Numbered from the stretch's first letter, positions 15,650 through 23,830 are shown. The stretch is 64,000 nucleotides of DNA from Caballeronia concitans (GCF_001544615.1 NZ_FCNV02000002.1:496001-560000); one strand, 5' to 3'. Translations and numbers: made by a program. The notes: a model not told the origin generated them from the sequence alone.

Positions 15650-16611
15650 ACCGCAGCCGCTGCACCCACGGGCGATCCTTCGATCGCCACCGACGTTCTT
15701 CCATCCGGGCCGACCGGCACATCGCCGACAAGCGTCGTGCGATAAAGCTGGCGATCGAAGTCGAGATCGAAGATATCGCTCGGCGCGAGATGCGCGGTCG
15801 CACGGTTATCCCAGAACGCGATGCTGCCCGCTTCCCACTTGAAGCGCACTGTGAACTCGGGCCGCGTCACATGTTCCCACAGCAGTTCGAGCAGCGCCTG
15901 ACTCTCGCGCGGCGCAAGTCCCACGATCTGCTTCAGGAAGCTCGGGCTCACATACAGCGCGCGTTCGCCCGTTTCCGGATGCACGCGCACGAGCGGATGT
16001 TCGCTGATCAGCGTGCGTGCATCGACCGCTTGCGAGAACGCATGCGTGCCGCTCGCGCCTTGCGGCGGCGCGAAGCGATGCACGCCGCGCAAGCCATCGA
16101 CGAATGCGCGCAACGGCGCGGACAGCTTCTCGTACGCGATCACGAGATTGGTCCATTGCGTGTCGCCGCCATAGGGCGGAATGGTTACGCCGCGCAGTAT
16201 CGATGCAAACGGCGGATTCACCGCCGCCGTCACGTCCGTATGCCAGCCTGTCCACGGACGCAGCAGCGCTTGTCCTTCGAAGCGCGTCGCCTTGCGAAAC
16301 TTGGAGATCGAGTAGATTTCCGGGTGACCATCGACATGGCCGAACACCGGATGTCCCAACGTCAATTCGCCGAACTGCGCCGAGAATGCGACATGCTGTT
16401 CGTGACTCAGAAACTGCTCGCGAAAGAACACGACGCGCCACTTCAGGAGCGCGGCGCGAATGGCCTTCACTTGCGCCGCCGACAACGTCTGCTTCAGATC
16501 GACACCGCTGATCTCCGCGCCGATATGCGCCGACAGCGGACTCACTTTCACACCCGCATCGTGGGCTTCTATCTCTTCGCGCGAATCATGGGCGATAACG
16601 GCTGCGTTCAC
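15637..16611 (-). CDS. TauD/TfdA family alpha-ketoglutarate-dependent dioxygenase
   Basis: 324 residues from a GTG start at 16611 with GGAG 8 bases upstream. The Fe(II) facial triad begins in 'TGWHTDVTAAVNP' (HxD) and the distal His is in 'IAFWDNRATAHLAPSD'; the Arg that binds 2-oxoglutarate is in 'LYRTTLVGD'. TauD-type enzymes hydroxylate the carbon next to a sulfonate or sulfate, releasing sulfite or sulfate. The gene follows a sulfonate-type periplasmic binding protein with a 33-base gap, so sulfonate or sulfate-ester use is likely. No ATPase or permease gene accompanies this pair. Confidence 0.9.
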   Translation of the reverse strand: MNAAVIAHDSREEIEAHDAGVKVSPLSAHIGAEISGVDLKQTLSAAQVKAIRAALLKWRVVFFREQFLSHEQHVAFSAQFGELTLGHPVFGHVDGHPEIYSISKFRKATRFEGQALLRPWTGWHTDVTAAVNPPFASILRGVTIPPYGGDTQWTNLVIAYEKLSAPLRAFVDGLRGVHRFAPPQGASGTHAFSQAVDARTLISEHPLVRVHPETGERALYVSPSFLKQIVGLAPRESQALLELLWEHVTRPEFTVRFKWEAGSIAFWDNRATAHLAPSDIFDLDFDRQLYRTTLVGDVPVGPDGRTSVAIEGSPVGAAAAVAMN

Positions 16612-16644
16612 TGAGGTGTCTCCGTTCGATGGATGAAATGGCGC

Positions 16645-17661
16645 TCAACTGCCTTGTGCGTTGGGGTCGTCCGCGAAGAAGTAGTCGCGCCACGACTTCG
16701 GCTCGTGCCTTATTACGCCGACCTTGTACAGGAACGCGCCGAGCGAGAGCGTGTTGTTCGGCGTCGTGGCGAAGCTGACTTCCTTGTCGTTGAGAATGCG
16801 TTCGACGAATGCGGGCGCGAGCTTCGAACCGTCCTGCCGGATGTAGATGGATGCCGCCTGCGCCTTGTCGTTTTCGATGAGCCGCGCAGCGTCCGCGAGC
16901 GCCGCGCGTACCGCCGCATAGGTCTTCGGATTATCCTTGCGCCACTTGTCCGACGTGACCGCGACGCTGCTCGTCGCGAGGCCGCCGAGAATATCGGTAG
17001 AACTGATTACCTTGTGGATCTTCGGATCGTCGAGTTCCTGATACTGATACGGCGCATTCGAAAAATGCAGGCTGATGACGGAACTGCCCGAGAGCATCGC
17101 GGTTGTGGCGTCCGCATGCGGCATGCTCACTTCATAACGATCGAGCCGCGCGTATTGCGCGTCGCCGAACGCCTGCGCGGACGCCATCTGCAAGAGCCGC
17201 CCTTGCTGCGATACCGCGACGGACACCACCGCAATGCGGTCTTTCTCACCGATATCCCTGATGCTGCGAATGCGCGGATCGTTCGATACAAGGTACACGG
17301 GCACCGCGCTTTGCGCCGACATTGCGCGGAAGTCCTGATGCCCGCGCGTGCGGTCCCAGATGGTCATGAGTGGACCGATGCCGAGCGTCGCGATATCGGC
17401 CGCGCCTGACAGCAGCGCTTCGTTCACCGCTGCGCCGCCCGAGAGCGTGGTCCATTGAACATCGATGGCAAGGCCCGCGCGTGCGCCTTCCTTCTCGATC
17501 AGCTTCTGGTCTTTCGCCACTTTCAGCAGCAAGGAACCGACACCGTATTGATCGACGATCCTGACGCTCCCTTCAGCGTGCGCGCGACTCGAAGGCGCAC
17601 CGAACGCGGCGATCAACGCGATGCAGGAAAAGATGCGTGTGAGGCGAGCGAAGGTCGTCAT
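16645..17661 (-). CDS. ABC transporter substrate-binding protein, sulfonate/nitrate/taurine (NMT1/SsuA) type
   Basis: 338 residues from the ATG at 17661 ('MTTFARLTRIFSCIALIAAFG'), a signal peptide cleaved near 'SSRAHAEG'; the frame continues upstream to 17727 but without a start signal. The mature part has the usual layout: 'RIVDQYGVGSLLLKVAKDQKLIEKEGARAG', 'LSGAADIATLGIGPLMTIWDR', 'VYLVSNDPRIRSIRDIGEKDRIAV'. It probably captures a taurine-like sulfonate for the adjacent TauD-type dioxygenase. It must borrow an ATPase and permease from elsewhere; the ssu genes at 33564-35194 are the nearest candidates. Confidence 0.87.
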   Translation of the reverse strand: MTTFARLTRIFSCIALIAAFGAPSSRAHAEGSVRIVDQYGVGSLLLKVAKDQKLIEKEGARAGLAIDVQWTTLSGGAAVNEALLSGAADIATLGIGPLMTIWDRTRGHQDFRAMSAQSAVPVYLVSNDPRIRSIRDIGEKDRIAVVSVAVSQQGRLLQMASAQAFGDAQYARLDRYEVSMPHADATTAMLSGSSVISLHFSNAPYQYQELDDPKIHKVISSTDILGGLATSSVAVTSDKWRKDNPKTYAAVRAALADAARLIENDKAQAASIYIRQDGSKLAPAFVERILNDKEVSFATTPNNTLSLGAFLYKVGVIRHEPKSWRDYFFADDPNAQGS

Positions 17662-17803
17662 ACGATGAACGTTGAAGCGCAAAGCGCCGAGAACGTTCAC
17701 TGTACAGGCGGCATCCTTCCCGCCCAACGAAGAAAGGATGATAGGGATATGCGCTCACGCGCAAAGGGAACGGGCGAAACGCATGCGCTCCGCCCAACCC
17801 CGA

Positions 17804-18583
17804 TTACTGCGCGGAGAAGTAGAACGCGGCGTTGCGTTGCGGCGTGACGCCGACCACCGTGAGCAGGCCGTTGACGACGGTGGCTTCCACGGGCACCGAC
17901 ACGCTGTCGAGATAGCACGTCGAGCCCGAGAAATTCAGCGTGCCGTCGAGCAGATGCTTGCCGGTGGCGCGCGGCTTGAAGCTGCCGGTGAACGTGCACA
18001 GTCCGCGCGAATCGGCGGCTGCGCCTTTGGCGGTGCCATCGACGGCGATGGTGATGGTCGCGGCCGGCACGATGCCCGATGTGCTCGACCACGTGCGCGC
18101 CACGTCGCTGATGCCGAGCGGCGTGTCGTACGTCGCGTTGTAGTTGCCGTTGAAGGGCGTGGTGCTCGTATCGTCCGCTTTCAATGAGAGCGTGGTGGTC
18201 GCGCTGAGCGTGCTCTTCGTTGCGAACGTGCCGGACAGCGATCCCCCGCGAATCGAGCTCGAGACCGCGCCGAGCGTCGCGGAATCGGTGAAGTTGCCGT
18301 TGGTGGCCGTCATGATGCCTTCGATCAGCCACGAAAACGAGCCTTGCTTGGTGAAGACGGTGAAGTACTGCCCCGTTTCCAGCACGATGGTTTGCGCCGC
18401 GACCGAGAAGTCGCTATTCACCGCGCCGTACCAGATGCCTTCGGGAACCGCGTGCGACGTCTTCGGCACGCAACTCCTCTGAAGGTTGTTGAGGTCGGTG
18501 ACGCACGATTCGTCGTGGCCGCCGCCACCGCAGGCCGCCAGCACGGGCAGCGCGAGCAGCGTCAATCGGGAAAGCAGTTTCAT
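17804..18583 (-). CDS. Putative lipoprotein of unknown function
   Basis: 259 residues from the ATG at 18583; the long upstream extension of the frame is antisense to the nitroreductase and is rejected. A lipoprotein signal is clear: 'MKLLSRLTLLALPVLAACGG', with lipobox LAAC and Cys18, followed by a Gly stretch. The mature part is rich in Thr, Ser and Gly with a repeating beta-strand pattern ('GSLSGTFATKSTLSATTTLSL', 'GLCTFTGSFKPRATGKHLLDG'), suggesting an envelope-anchored beta-sandwich protein. No family recognised. The Ser/Thr-rich pattern resembles other Burkholderia lipoproteins of unknown role. Confidence 0.75.
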   Translation of the reverse strand: MKLLSRLTLLALPVLAACGGGGHDESCVTDLNNLQRSCVPKTSHAVPEGIWYGAVNSDFSVAAQTIVLETGQYFTVFTKQGSFSWLIEGIMTATNGNFTDSATLGAVSSSIRGGSLSGTFATKSTLSATTTLSLKADDTSTTPFNGNYNATYDTPLGISDVARTWSSTSGIVPAATITIAVDGTAKGAAADSRGLCTFTGSFKPRATGKHLLDGTLNFSGSTCYLDSVSVPVEATVVNGLLTVVGVTPQRNAAFYFSAQ

Positions 18584-18672
18584 GGGCGTCTTCGTTGTCT
18601 TGTGGTTTATTCTGGCTGCCGCTTTTCTTACGGCACGCCGACAACGGAATAACGGATGGACGCCGGGAATCT

Positions 18673-19278
18673 TTAACGCAAATGCTGCGCGGTATCGCTC
18701 CATGCGCCGAAGTGCGCGATTGCTTCCAGCGGCAAGCGCGCACGCGGCGCGAGCTCGCGTTCGGCCAGTTCGGCCGGCAATGCGCGCGCGTCGCCATGAT
18801 GCGCCACCGAGATCATGCTGAGCGCCGCGAAGCGCTCGGGTATCGCGAACGTCTTGGCGAGCCCGATTGCGTCGAAGCCGCCCATCGCATGCGCGGCCAG
18901 CTCTTGCGCGTGAGCTTGCAGAAGCAGGGCCATCGCGGCTGCGCCGGCGTCGTAACTTGCGCTTGGATTCACGGTGCCTTTCGCGGTGAGCGTGTCGGCG
19001 AGCACCGCGATCAACACCTGCGCGTGCTCGTTCCACTTTTGATTGAAGGGCACGAGCAGTGCGAACGCGCGATCGAACGCCTCGCGATCCTGCGACTTCT
19101 CGAACACGAGAAAGCGCCACGGCTGCACGTTATACGCCGATGGCGCCCAGCGCGCCGCTTCCAGCAGCGCGACGACCTGCGCGTGCGGAACGGGGCGGTC
19201 AGCATAGGCGCGCGGGCTCCATCGTCCGGCGATGAGCGGATGAATGGCGATATCGGTCGGAGCGGGTCGATGTGTCAT
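18673..19278 (-). CDS. Nitroreductase family protein
   Basis: 201 residues. FMN-binding nitroreductase motifs: 'RWSPRAYADRPVP' near the N-terminus (Arg-Ser-x-Arg), 'ARWAPSAYNVQPWRFLVF', and the C-terminal 'AIPERFAALSMISVAHHG'. Family members use NAD(P)H to reduce nitro groups, quinones or enones. It is divergent from an FMN reductase-like gene at 19527, and a 14-bp direct repeat lies between the two. Substrate unknown. Confidence 0.85.
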   Translation of the reverse strand: MTHRPAPTDIAIHPLIAGRWSPRAYADRPVPHAQVVALLEAARWAPSAYNVQPWRFLVFEKSQDREAFDRAFALLVPFNQKWNEHAQVLIAVLADTLTAKGTVNPSASYDAGAAAMALLLQAHAQELAAHAMGGFDAIGLAKTFAIPERFAALSMISVAHHGDARALPAELAERELAPRARLPLEAIAHFGAWSDTAQHLR

Positions 19279-19317
19279 TGCAATAATGCGCTGAGTTCAC
19301 GATGAATGTTCGAGCAT

Positions 19318-19368
19318 ACCGTTTGCGATATCGCGAAAGAAGCGCTGGCAACGAACCGTTTGCGATAT
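19318..19368. repeat. Two 14-bp direct repeats, ACCGTTTGCGATAT, in a divergent promoter region
   Basis: The word ACCGTTTGCGATAT occurs at 19318-19331 and again at 19355-19368, 37 bases apart start to start, between the nitroreductase gene and the FMN reductase gene. A tandem site in a divergent region suggests a regulator-binding array, but I cannot name the protein. Confidence 0.55.
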
Positions 19369-19526
19369 GCATTCCAGTGCGATTGCTATGGCGACAGTGA
19401 GCGTGCGCTGCCGCACCCATGCATATCCTTAGCGGAATTCGTGCGTTCCGGCGTGCGCGCGTGCTGGTTATGATGTCTGGCTCATGGCTTGCATCATTGC
19501 CGACTTCATACCAAGGGAGCCTGATC

Positions 19527-20168
19527 TTGACCCAGCTTCAAACATCGAAGAGACCGCTTGTTGTCGGCATTGGCGGGACGACGCGACCGGCGTCATCGAC
19601 CGAGCGCGCATTGGCTTTTGCATTGAAAGGCGCGCAGGAATCGGGCGCGCGCGTGCAGTTGTTTGGTGGTGCGTTCCTGCAAAGCTTGCCGCATTACGCG
19701 CCGGAAACGCGCGAATTGACCGACGAGCAGCACGAGTTGATTGAAGCGGTGCGTGCGGCGGATGCGCTCATCATTGCGACGCCGGGATATCACGGCGGCA
19801 TCTCGGGCCTGGTGAAGAACGCGCTGGATACGCTGGAGGAATTGCGTCTAGACGAGCGTCCGTATCTGGATGGCCGCGCGGTCGGGGGCATTGTGACCGC
19901 CTATGGATGGCAGGCTGCGGGCACGGTGCTGACTTCGTTGCGTTCGATTGTGCATGCATTGCGCGGCTGGCCGACGCCGTTCGGCGCGGCCGTGAACACG
20001 CTGGAAACGCGCTTCGAAACGAACGATACCTGCTCCGACCCGAAGGTTGTCGAACAGCTACGCACGGTGGGACGACAAGCCTGCACGTTCGCGCTTGCGT
20101 TCGGTGCGCATGGATCGCCGGATGCGTATAACGTGGGTGAGCAACACGTAGCGGTGGCGCAGAGTTGA
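19527..20168 (+). CDS. NADPH-dependent FMN reductase family protein
   Basis: 213 residues from a TTG at 19527, preferred because AAGGGAG stands 8 bases upstream; ATGs at 19419 and 19470 in the same frame lack such a site. Flavodoxin-like fold: 'VVGIGGTTRPASSTERALAFAL' binds the FMN phosphate, 'ALIIATPGYHGGISGLVKNALDTLEEL' is the family signature. It is related to SsuE/ChrR/ArsH-type reductases and could supply reduced FMN to a monooxygenase such as SsuD at 35231, but it stands apart from that locus. Divergent from the nitroreductase. Confidence 0.82.
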   Translation: MTQLQTSKRPLVVGIGGTTRPASSTERALAFALKGAQESGARVQLFGGAFLQSLPHYAPETRELTDEQHELIEAVRAADALIIATPGYHGGISGLVKNALDTLEELRLDERPYLDGRAVGGIVTAYGWQAAGTVLTSLRSIVHALRGWPTPFGAAVNTLETRFETNDTCSDPKVVEQLRTVGRQACTFALAFGAHGSPDAYNVGEQHVAVAQS

Positions 20169-20200
20169 TGCAGAGCGTGGGTGGGCGGGTGTGGTTTTGA

Positions 20201-20216
20201 CGAGCCGAGGGGCTCG
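20201..20216. repeat. Short hairpin CGAGCC-GAGG-GGCTCG
   Basis: Perfect 6-bp stem with a 4-base loop, 32 bases after the FMN reductase stop. There is no downstream T-run, so it may be a weak terminator or nothing more than GC-rich chance. Confidence 0.35.
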
Positions 20217-20338
20217 GAGGACGTGAGTGCTCAGCGGGCGCGGAAGGTGATTCAGGGCTGTGTCAAGCTGAGTGCCAACGTGTGTCTACGGAGTGGTTAC
20301 GCTTTCGATGCTTCGGGCCAAGAAAGCTGCTTTCTTTG

Positions 20339-20370
20339 GTTACTTTCTTTGCAGCAGCAAAGAAAGTAAC
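20339..20370. repeat. Perfect 13-bp inverted repeat (REP-like hairpin)
   Basis: Arms GTTACTTTCTTTG and CAAAGAAAGTAAC separated by CAGCAG. The flanks repeat parts of the arms ('AAGAAAGC...TTTCTTT' before, and a GC-rich palindromic stretch after). From memory, near-identical copies occur at many sites in Burkholderia and Paraburkholderia chromosomes, usually downstream of genes. This suggests a dispersed intergenic element that may act as a terminator or mRNA stabiliser for the FMN reductase gene upstream. Confidence 0.7.
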
Positions 20371-20421
20371 CCCCGCCCCGGGGAGGGGCGAGCTAATAGA
20401 CCGACACGAAAAGAAAGCACA

Positions 20422-20634
20422 TCAGTGCGGCATGAAATCCGCCGACATATGAAAGGCATCGACGGTATACCCCATATTGAAGTACCCCGCCCGCGCATAA
20501 ATGGCGATCTGTTCGAGCCGCTCCGACGCGCTAGCGTTGAATTCACGCTGATAAGCGCACACCCGCCGGCGCTCGATAACGCGTTCCATCGGCGATGAAA
20601 ACGCCCGCAAGCAATGCATGAGAACGTGCGTCAT
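20422..20634 (-). CDS. Small hypothetical protein (70 aa)
   Basis: 70 residues from the ATG at 20634, which has GGAGG 4 bases upstream. The frame continues upstream to 20718 but without a better start. The sequence ('MERVIERRRVCAYQREFNASASERLEQIAIYARAGYFNMGYTVDAF') has a basic N-terminal half and an aromatic C-terminus, with no signal peptide or membrane helix. No known family recognised. It sits alone between the hairpin element and the MetQ-like gene. Moderately likely to be real on ribosome-binding site and amino-acid composition. Confidence 0.5.
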   Translation of the reverse strand: MTHVLMHCLRAFSSPMERVIERRRVCAYQREFNASASERLEQIAIYARAGYFNMGYTVDAFHMSADFMPH

Positions 20635-20703
20635 GACCCCTCCGTTCGCTGCGTGACGAGACAAATCTAGCAGCAATAAAAAGATCTGCAAAACGACATA
20701 TCG

Positions 20704-20717
20704 TGCAATGCATTGCA
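20704..20717. promoter_or_regulatory. 14-bp palindrome TGCAATGCATTGCA
   Basis: Perfect palindrome in the region between the divergent small gene (start 20634, minus) and the MetQ-like gene (20841, plus). Possible operator; the cognate regulator is unknown. A similar TGCAAT-containing stretch lies upstream of the hydrolase at 40050. Confidence 0.4.
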
Positions 20718-20840
20718 AAGCACGCGCGATGCATCGCTCTCCAGATCGCGGCAGATAACGATAGCGTCCGAAATCATTTCCCAGGCGAGCAAGCGCCCTC
20801 TAGCATCACGGCTCTTACAACACACGGGGGAAAGCCGACC

Positions 20841-21659
20841 ATGAAACTAAAAGCCGCACTGACAACCGTCCTGCTTGCAAGCGCCATCATCATGGGCACG
20901 CAGCCAGCACAGGCCGCAGGCCAGACAATACGAGTAGGCATCATGTCGGGCGAAGACGAGGACGTCTGGCGCGCCGTCGCCGCGAATGCCGCGAAACAGG
21001 GCATTACCGTGAAAGTGACGACCTTCTCCGACTACACGCAGCCCAACGAAGCGCTCGCGCAACGCGACCTCGACGCCAATTCGTTTCAGCACAAGCCCTA
21101 TCTCGATGCGCAGATCAGCGCGCGTCACTACGACATCGTGCCCGTGGGATTCACGTATGTGCAGCCCATCGGCCTCTATTCGCGCAAGGTGAAAGCGGTG
21201 GCGGAATTGCCGCAGAACGCGGCCATCGGCGTGCCGAACGATCCGAGCAATGAAGGCCGCGCGTTGTTGCTGCTGCAGGCGAACGGCATCATCAAGCTGC
21301 GCGACGGCGTCGGCCTGTTGCCGACCGCTCGCGATATAGCAAGCAATCCGAAGCATGTGCAGATAAAGGAGCTGGACGCGGGCATTGTCGGACGCGCGAT
21401 CGGCGATCTGGACGCGGCTGTCGTCAACACCGACTGGGCGATCAAGGCGGGCATCAAGATCCCGCAGGAACGCATTGCGCAAGAGAACGTCACGGGCAAT
21501 CCGTATCGCAACTTCATCGCGGTCAATGCAAAGGATGCGCAAGCGCCCTGGGTCAAGACGCTGGTGCAGAGTTATCAGCAGGCGAACGTGGCGTCGGCGA
21601 TTCTGACCGTCTACCACGGCGCGACACTGCCCGCGTGGGACGGCGCGCCGCAACATTGA
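20841..21659 (+). CDS. MetQ/NlpA family ABC transporter substrate-binding protein
   Basis: 272 residues with a signal peptide ending near 'GTQPAQAAG'. Unlike most MetQ proteins it has no lipobox Cys and looks like a signal-peptidase I substrate. Family motifs: 'IRVGIMSGEDEDVWRAVAANAAKQGITVKVTTFSDYTQPNEAL', 'DLDANSFQHKPYLDAQISARHYDIVPVGFTYVQPIGLYS', and 'GVPNDPSNEGRALLLLQ'. The family binds methionine or other amphipathic ligands. No metN or metI is adjacent, so this is an orphan binding protein. A GGGGGAAAG ribosome-binding site precedes the ATG. Confidence 0.88.
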   Translation: MKLKAALTTVLLASAIIMGTQPAQAAGQTIRVGIMSGEDEDVWRAVAANAAKQGITVKVTTFSDYTQPNEALAQRDLDANSFQHKPYLDAQISARHYDIVPVGFTYVQPIGLYSRKVKAVAELPQNAAIGVPNDPSNEGRALLLLQANGIIKLRDGVGLLPTARDIASNPKHVQIKELDAGIVGRAIGDLDAAVVNTDWAIKAGIKIPQERIAQENVTGNPYRNFIAVNAKDAQAPWVKTLVQSYQQANVASAILTVYHGATLPAWDGAPQH

Positions 21660-21683
21660 ACGCCGACCGCAATCACCCGACGC

Positions 21684-22112
21684 TCAAGCTGCGACCTCGA
21701 GCTGATCGGCCGACAGATTGAACTCGCGCGCAATCGATTGAAGTCGCTCGGACCACTCCCACTTGCCGAACACGTCGTGTACGTTCTGAAGACAACTGAG
21801 CAGGCTGATCGTCGAAGGATCGTAGACGTTGATACGTGCTCGGAGCAGGCCCTTCCTGAGCGCCGCGATGCCGGCGTCCATATAGGCCGGAATGCCCGTC
21901 GACGATTGCGCGCCGACATAGCGCACGGGTACGCCCTCCATCGCGGTGACATAGTCTCGCGGCTTGATGAAACTGCCCACGGGGCATCCACCGCAGTATC
22001 CGCGATACGCGCCGCCACCGCGTGGCAGCAGCGCCGCCTGGCCCTGGGCGAAGAGATGGTCGACAGCGCGATCGAAGATCTGCTGATGGGTCAAGAAGGT
22101 CTGAGTTCGCAT
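21684..22112 (-). CDS. Conserved hypothetical protein with CGGCP motif
   Basis: 142 residues, no signal peptide or membrane helix. Notable features are a Gly/Cys-rich segment 'LPRGGGAYRGYCGGCPVGSFIKPRDYVTAMEG' and a helical C-terminus 'WSERLQSIAREFNLSADQL'. I do not recognise the family; the CxxCP motif could bind metal. It lies at the edge of the lower-GC island, 178 bases downstream of the ferredoxin reductase on the same strand, and may belong to it. Confidence 0.6.
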   Translation of the reverse strand: MRTQTFLTHQQIFDRAVDHLFAQGQAALLPRGGGAYRGYCGGCPVGSFIKPRDYVTAMEGVPVRYVGAQSSTGIPAYMDAGIAALRKGLLRARINVYDPSTISLLSCLQNVHDVFGKWEWSERLQSIAREFNLSADQLEVAA

Positions 22113-22290
22113 GATGCTGCTCCGCTATGTCCTAACGTGACGATCAGAGCCATCAGGTTAAGACGGACTGCTCTCTCTCGACATAGACGGAGCTTGCTTT
22201 GTGAAGCTATCGCGGATGCGCTTGCCGGCTACCGTGATTGCGACGAATCCGCATTGTATCGGCGCGTTCATCAAGACAGTTGGTGCGCTC

Positions 22291-23523
22291 TCACTCGCAA
22301 CGCACGGCGCCTGCATCGGTGATGAATCTTTCGACGCTTTGAATCGCTTCGTCATATGAAGCAGAAGAACTGATCTTGCCGCGCAAGATGGAGAAGGCTC
22401 TCGGTGAATTGATCGCTAACGCGCCAACGACGCGGCCTTCGTGTTCATACACACCGAGGAACGGCCGACTGACCGGCGTGCCCGTGAGGCTACGCAACTG
22501 ACCGATGTCCGTTCGTCCGACCGATTGAATCTTCACCCCGTACTGATCCGACCAGAAGTACGGGGCGGTTGAAAAGCTCGTTGCCGCCTCCCTGCCCGCC
22601 AGCAGATTCGCTGCGGCGTGTCTTCCTTGATCGCCGGACACCGTCCACTGTTCGCTTCGAGACGTTGTTCCGCTCCACTCGTTGAGCCAGCTTGCTACGT
22701 CACCAGCGGCATAGATTCGATCGTGTCCGACATTCAACGTTCGATCGCACACGAGTCCGTTGTCGATGTCCAGCCCAGAGCCCGCAAGCCATTCGGTGTT
22801 CGGCACGCAACCGATGCCGACGACCACGACATCGGCGGGAAGCTCGGTTCCATCCGACAGCACGACGGCTTGAACGCGATCTCTGCCGCGAATAGCGTGC
22901 ACGTGCGCATTGCAAAGCAACTGCACGCCGTTCTGTTCATGCAACGCACCGAGCTGCGCCCCGGTAGTGGCGCCGAAAGCCCGGATCAACGGAGCGTGAG
23001 CCGCCTCGAGCACCGTCACCTCTGCGCCGATCAAGCGCGCGCTCGACGCGACTTCCGCACCGATGAATCCCGCGCCGATGACAACCACGCGAGCGCCCGC
23101 GTGCAGTTGCTCTTTCAGCGCGAGTGCGTCGTCGAGCGTGCGCAGCGTGTGCATGCCGCTCAACGCTTTACCGATGGGAAGGGTGCGGGGTCGCGCGCCG
23201 GTTGCGATGATCAATCCGTCGAACGATATGTCGCCATCGTCCACGCTGACGCGCTGGTTGATTACGTCCAACGCAGTCGCCCGCTTGCCTAGCAGCGCAT
23301 CGACCCGCTGATCGCGAAACCACTGCGCGTCGCGATAGGCAAGAACCGACGAGTCGAGATCCCCGGTGAGAATCTGCTTCGAGAGCGGTGGCCGGTCATA
23401 GGGCAAATGGAACTCGTCTCCGATGAGAACGATCTTTCCGTCGAAGCCGTTCTGACGTAACGACTCTACAGCCTTCAGTCCGGCAACATTCGCACCAACG
23501 ACCAGGATTCGATTCAAAGTCAT
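22291..23523 (-). CDS. FAD-dependent ferredoxin/putidaredoxin-reductase-like oxidoreductase (copy 1)
   Basis: 410 residues from the ATG at 23523 (GAGGAG 4 bases upstream). FAD motif 'ILVVGANVAGLKAVESLRQNGFDG', NAD(P) motif 'VVVIGAGFIGAEVASSARLIG', 'LPYDRPPLSKQIL' and the closing 'RIYAAGDVASWLNEW' mark the BphA4/CamA/ThcD class. It transfers electrons from NAD(P)H to a small ferredoxin that feeds a Rieske or P450 oxygenase. A close paralogue is at 25889. The likely partners here are the [3Fe-4S] ferredoxin and Rieske oxygenase at 29957-31393. An 89-residue protein precedes it with a 37-base gap. Confidence 0.9.
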   Translation of the reverse strand: MTLNRILVVGANVAGLKAVESLRQNGFDGKIVLIGDEFHLPYDRPPLSKQILTGDLDSSVLAYRDAQWFRDQRVDALLGKRATALDVINQRVSVDDGDISFDGLIIATGARPRTLPIGKALSGMHTLRTLDDALALKEQLHAGARVVVIGAGFIGAEVASSARLIGAEVTVLEAAHAPLIRAFGATTGAQLGALHEQNGVQLLCNAHVHAIRGRDRVQAVVLSDGTELPADVVVVGIGCVPNTEWLAGSGLDIDNGLVCDRTLNVGHDRIYAAGDVASWLNEWSGTTSRSEQWTVSGDQGRHAAANLLAGREAATSFSTAPYFWSDQYGVKIQSVGRTDIGQLRSLTGTPVSRPFLGVYEHEGRVVGALAINSPRAFSILRGKISSSASYDEAIQSVERFITDAGAVRCE

Positions 23524-23560
23524 GCGACTCCTCGGAGTTTTACTTTTTTCCGGCATTTCG

Positions 23561-23830
23561 TCAGCTGAGCGACAGCTGCAACTCTCGTTCGGTTGAGCAC
23601 GTAAATGCACCCATGCTCGTCGGGCGACGGATTGCCGGGTAGACCCGCCAGTCGCCGCCTTCATGTTCGAAGAAATAGATCGTGACCGGCGCCGGCGCTT
23701 CGATGCCTTCCACGCGCACACATCGCCCTGTATTCGGACTGTCCACCTGTATGCGACGCACCCGCAACGGTTGGGTGTGATCGAACCATTTGTCGATCGC
23801 CATGCGCAGCGACGCGTGACCGGTGCTCAT
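23561..23830 (-). CDS. Hypothetical protein upstream of ferredoxin reductase (89 aa)
   Basis: 89 residues; AGGAGG 5 bases before the ATG at 23830 makes the start firm. The sequence looks like a compact alpha/beta domain ('MAIDKWFDHTQPLRVRRIQVDSPNTGRCVRVEGIEAPAPVTIYFFEHEGGDWRVYP') without Cys clusters, signal peptide or membrane helices. No family recognised. It is the first gene of a two-gene unit with the reductase and divergent from the NCS1 permease, so it probably belongs to the oxygenase system, perhaps as a coupling or accessory protein. The function is inference only. Confidence 0.65.
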   Translation of the reverse strand: MSTGHASLRMAIDKWFDHTQPLRVRRIQVDSPNTGRCVRVEGIEAPAPVTIYFFEHEGGDWRVYPAIRRPTSMGAFTCSTERELQLSLS

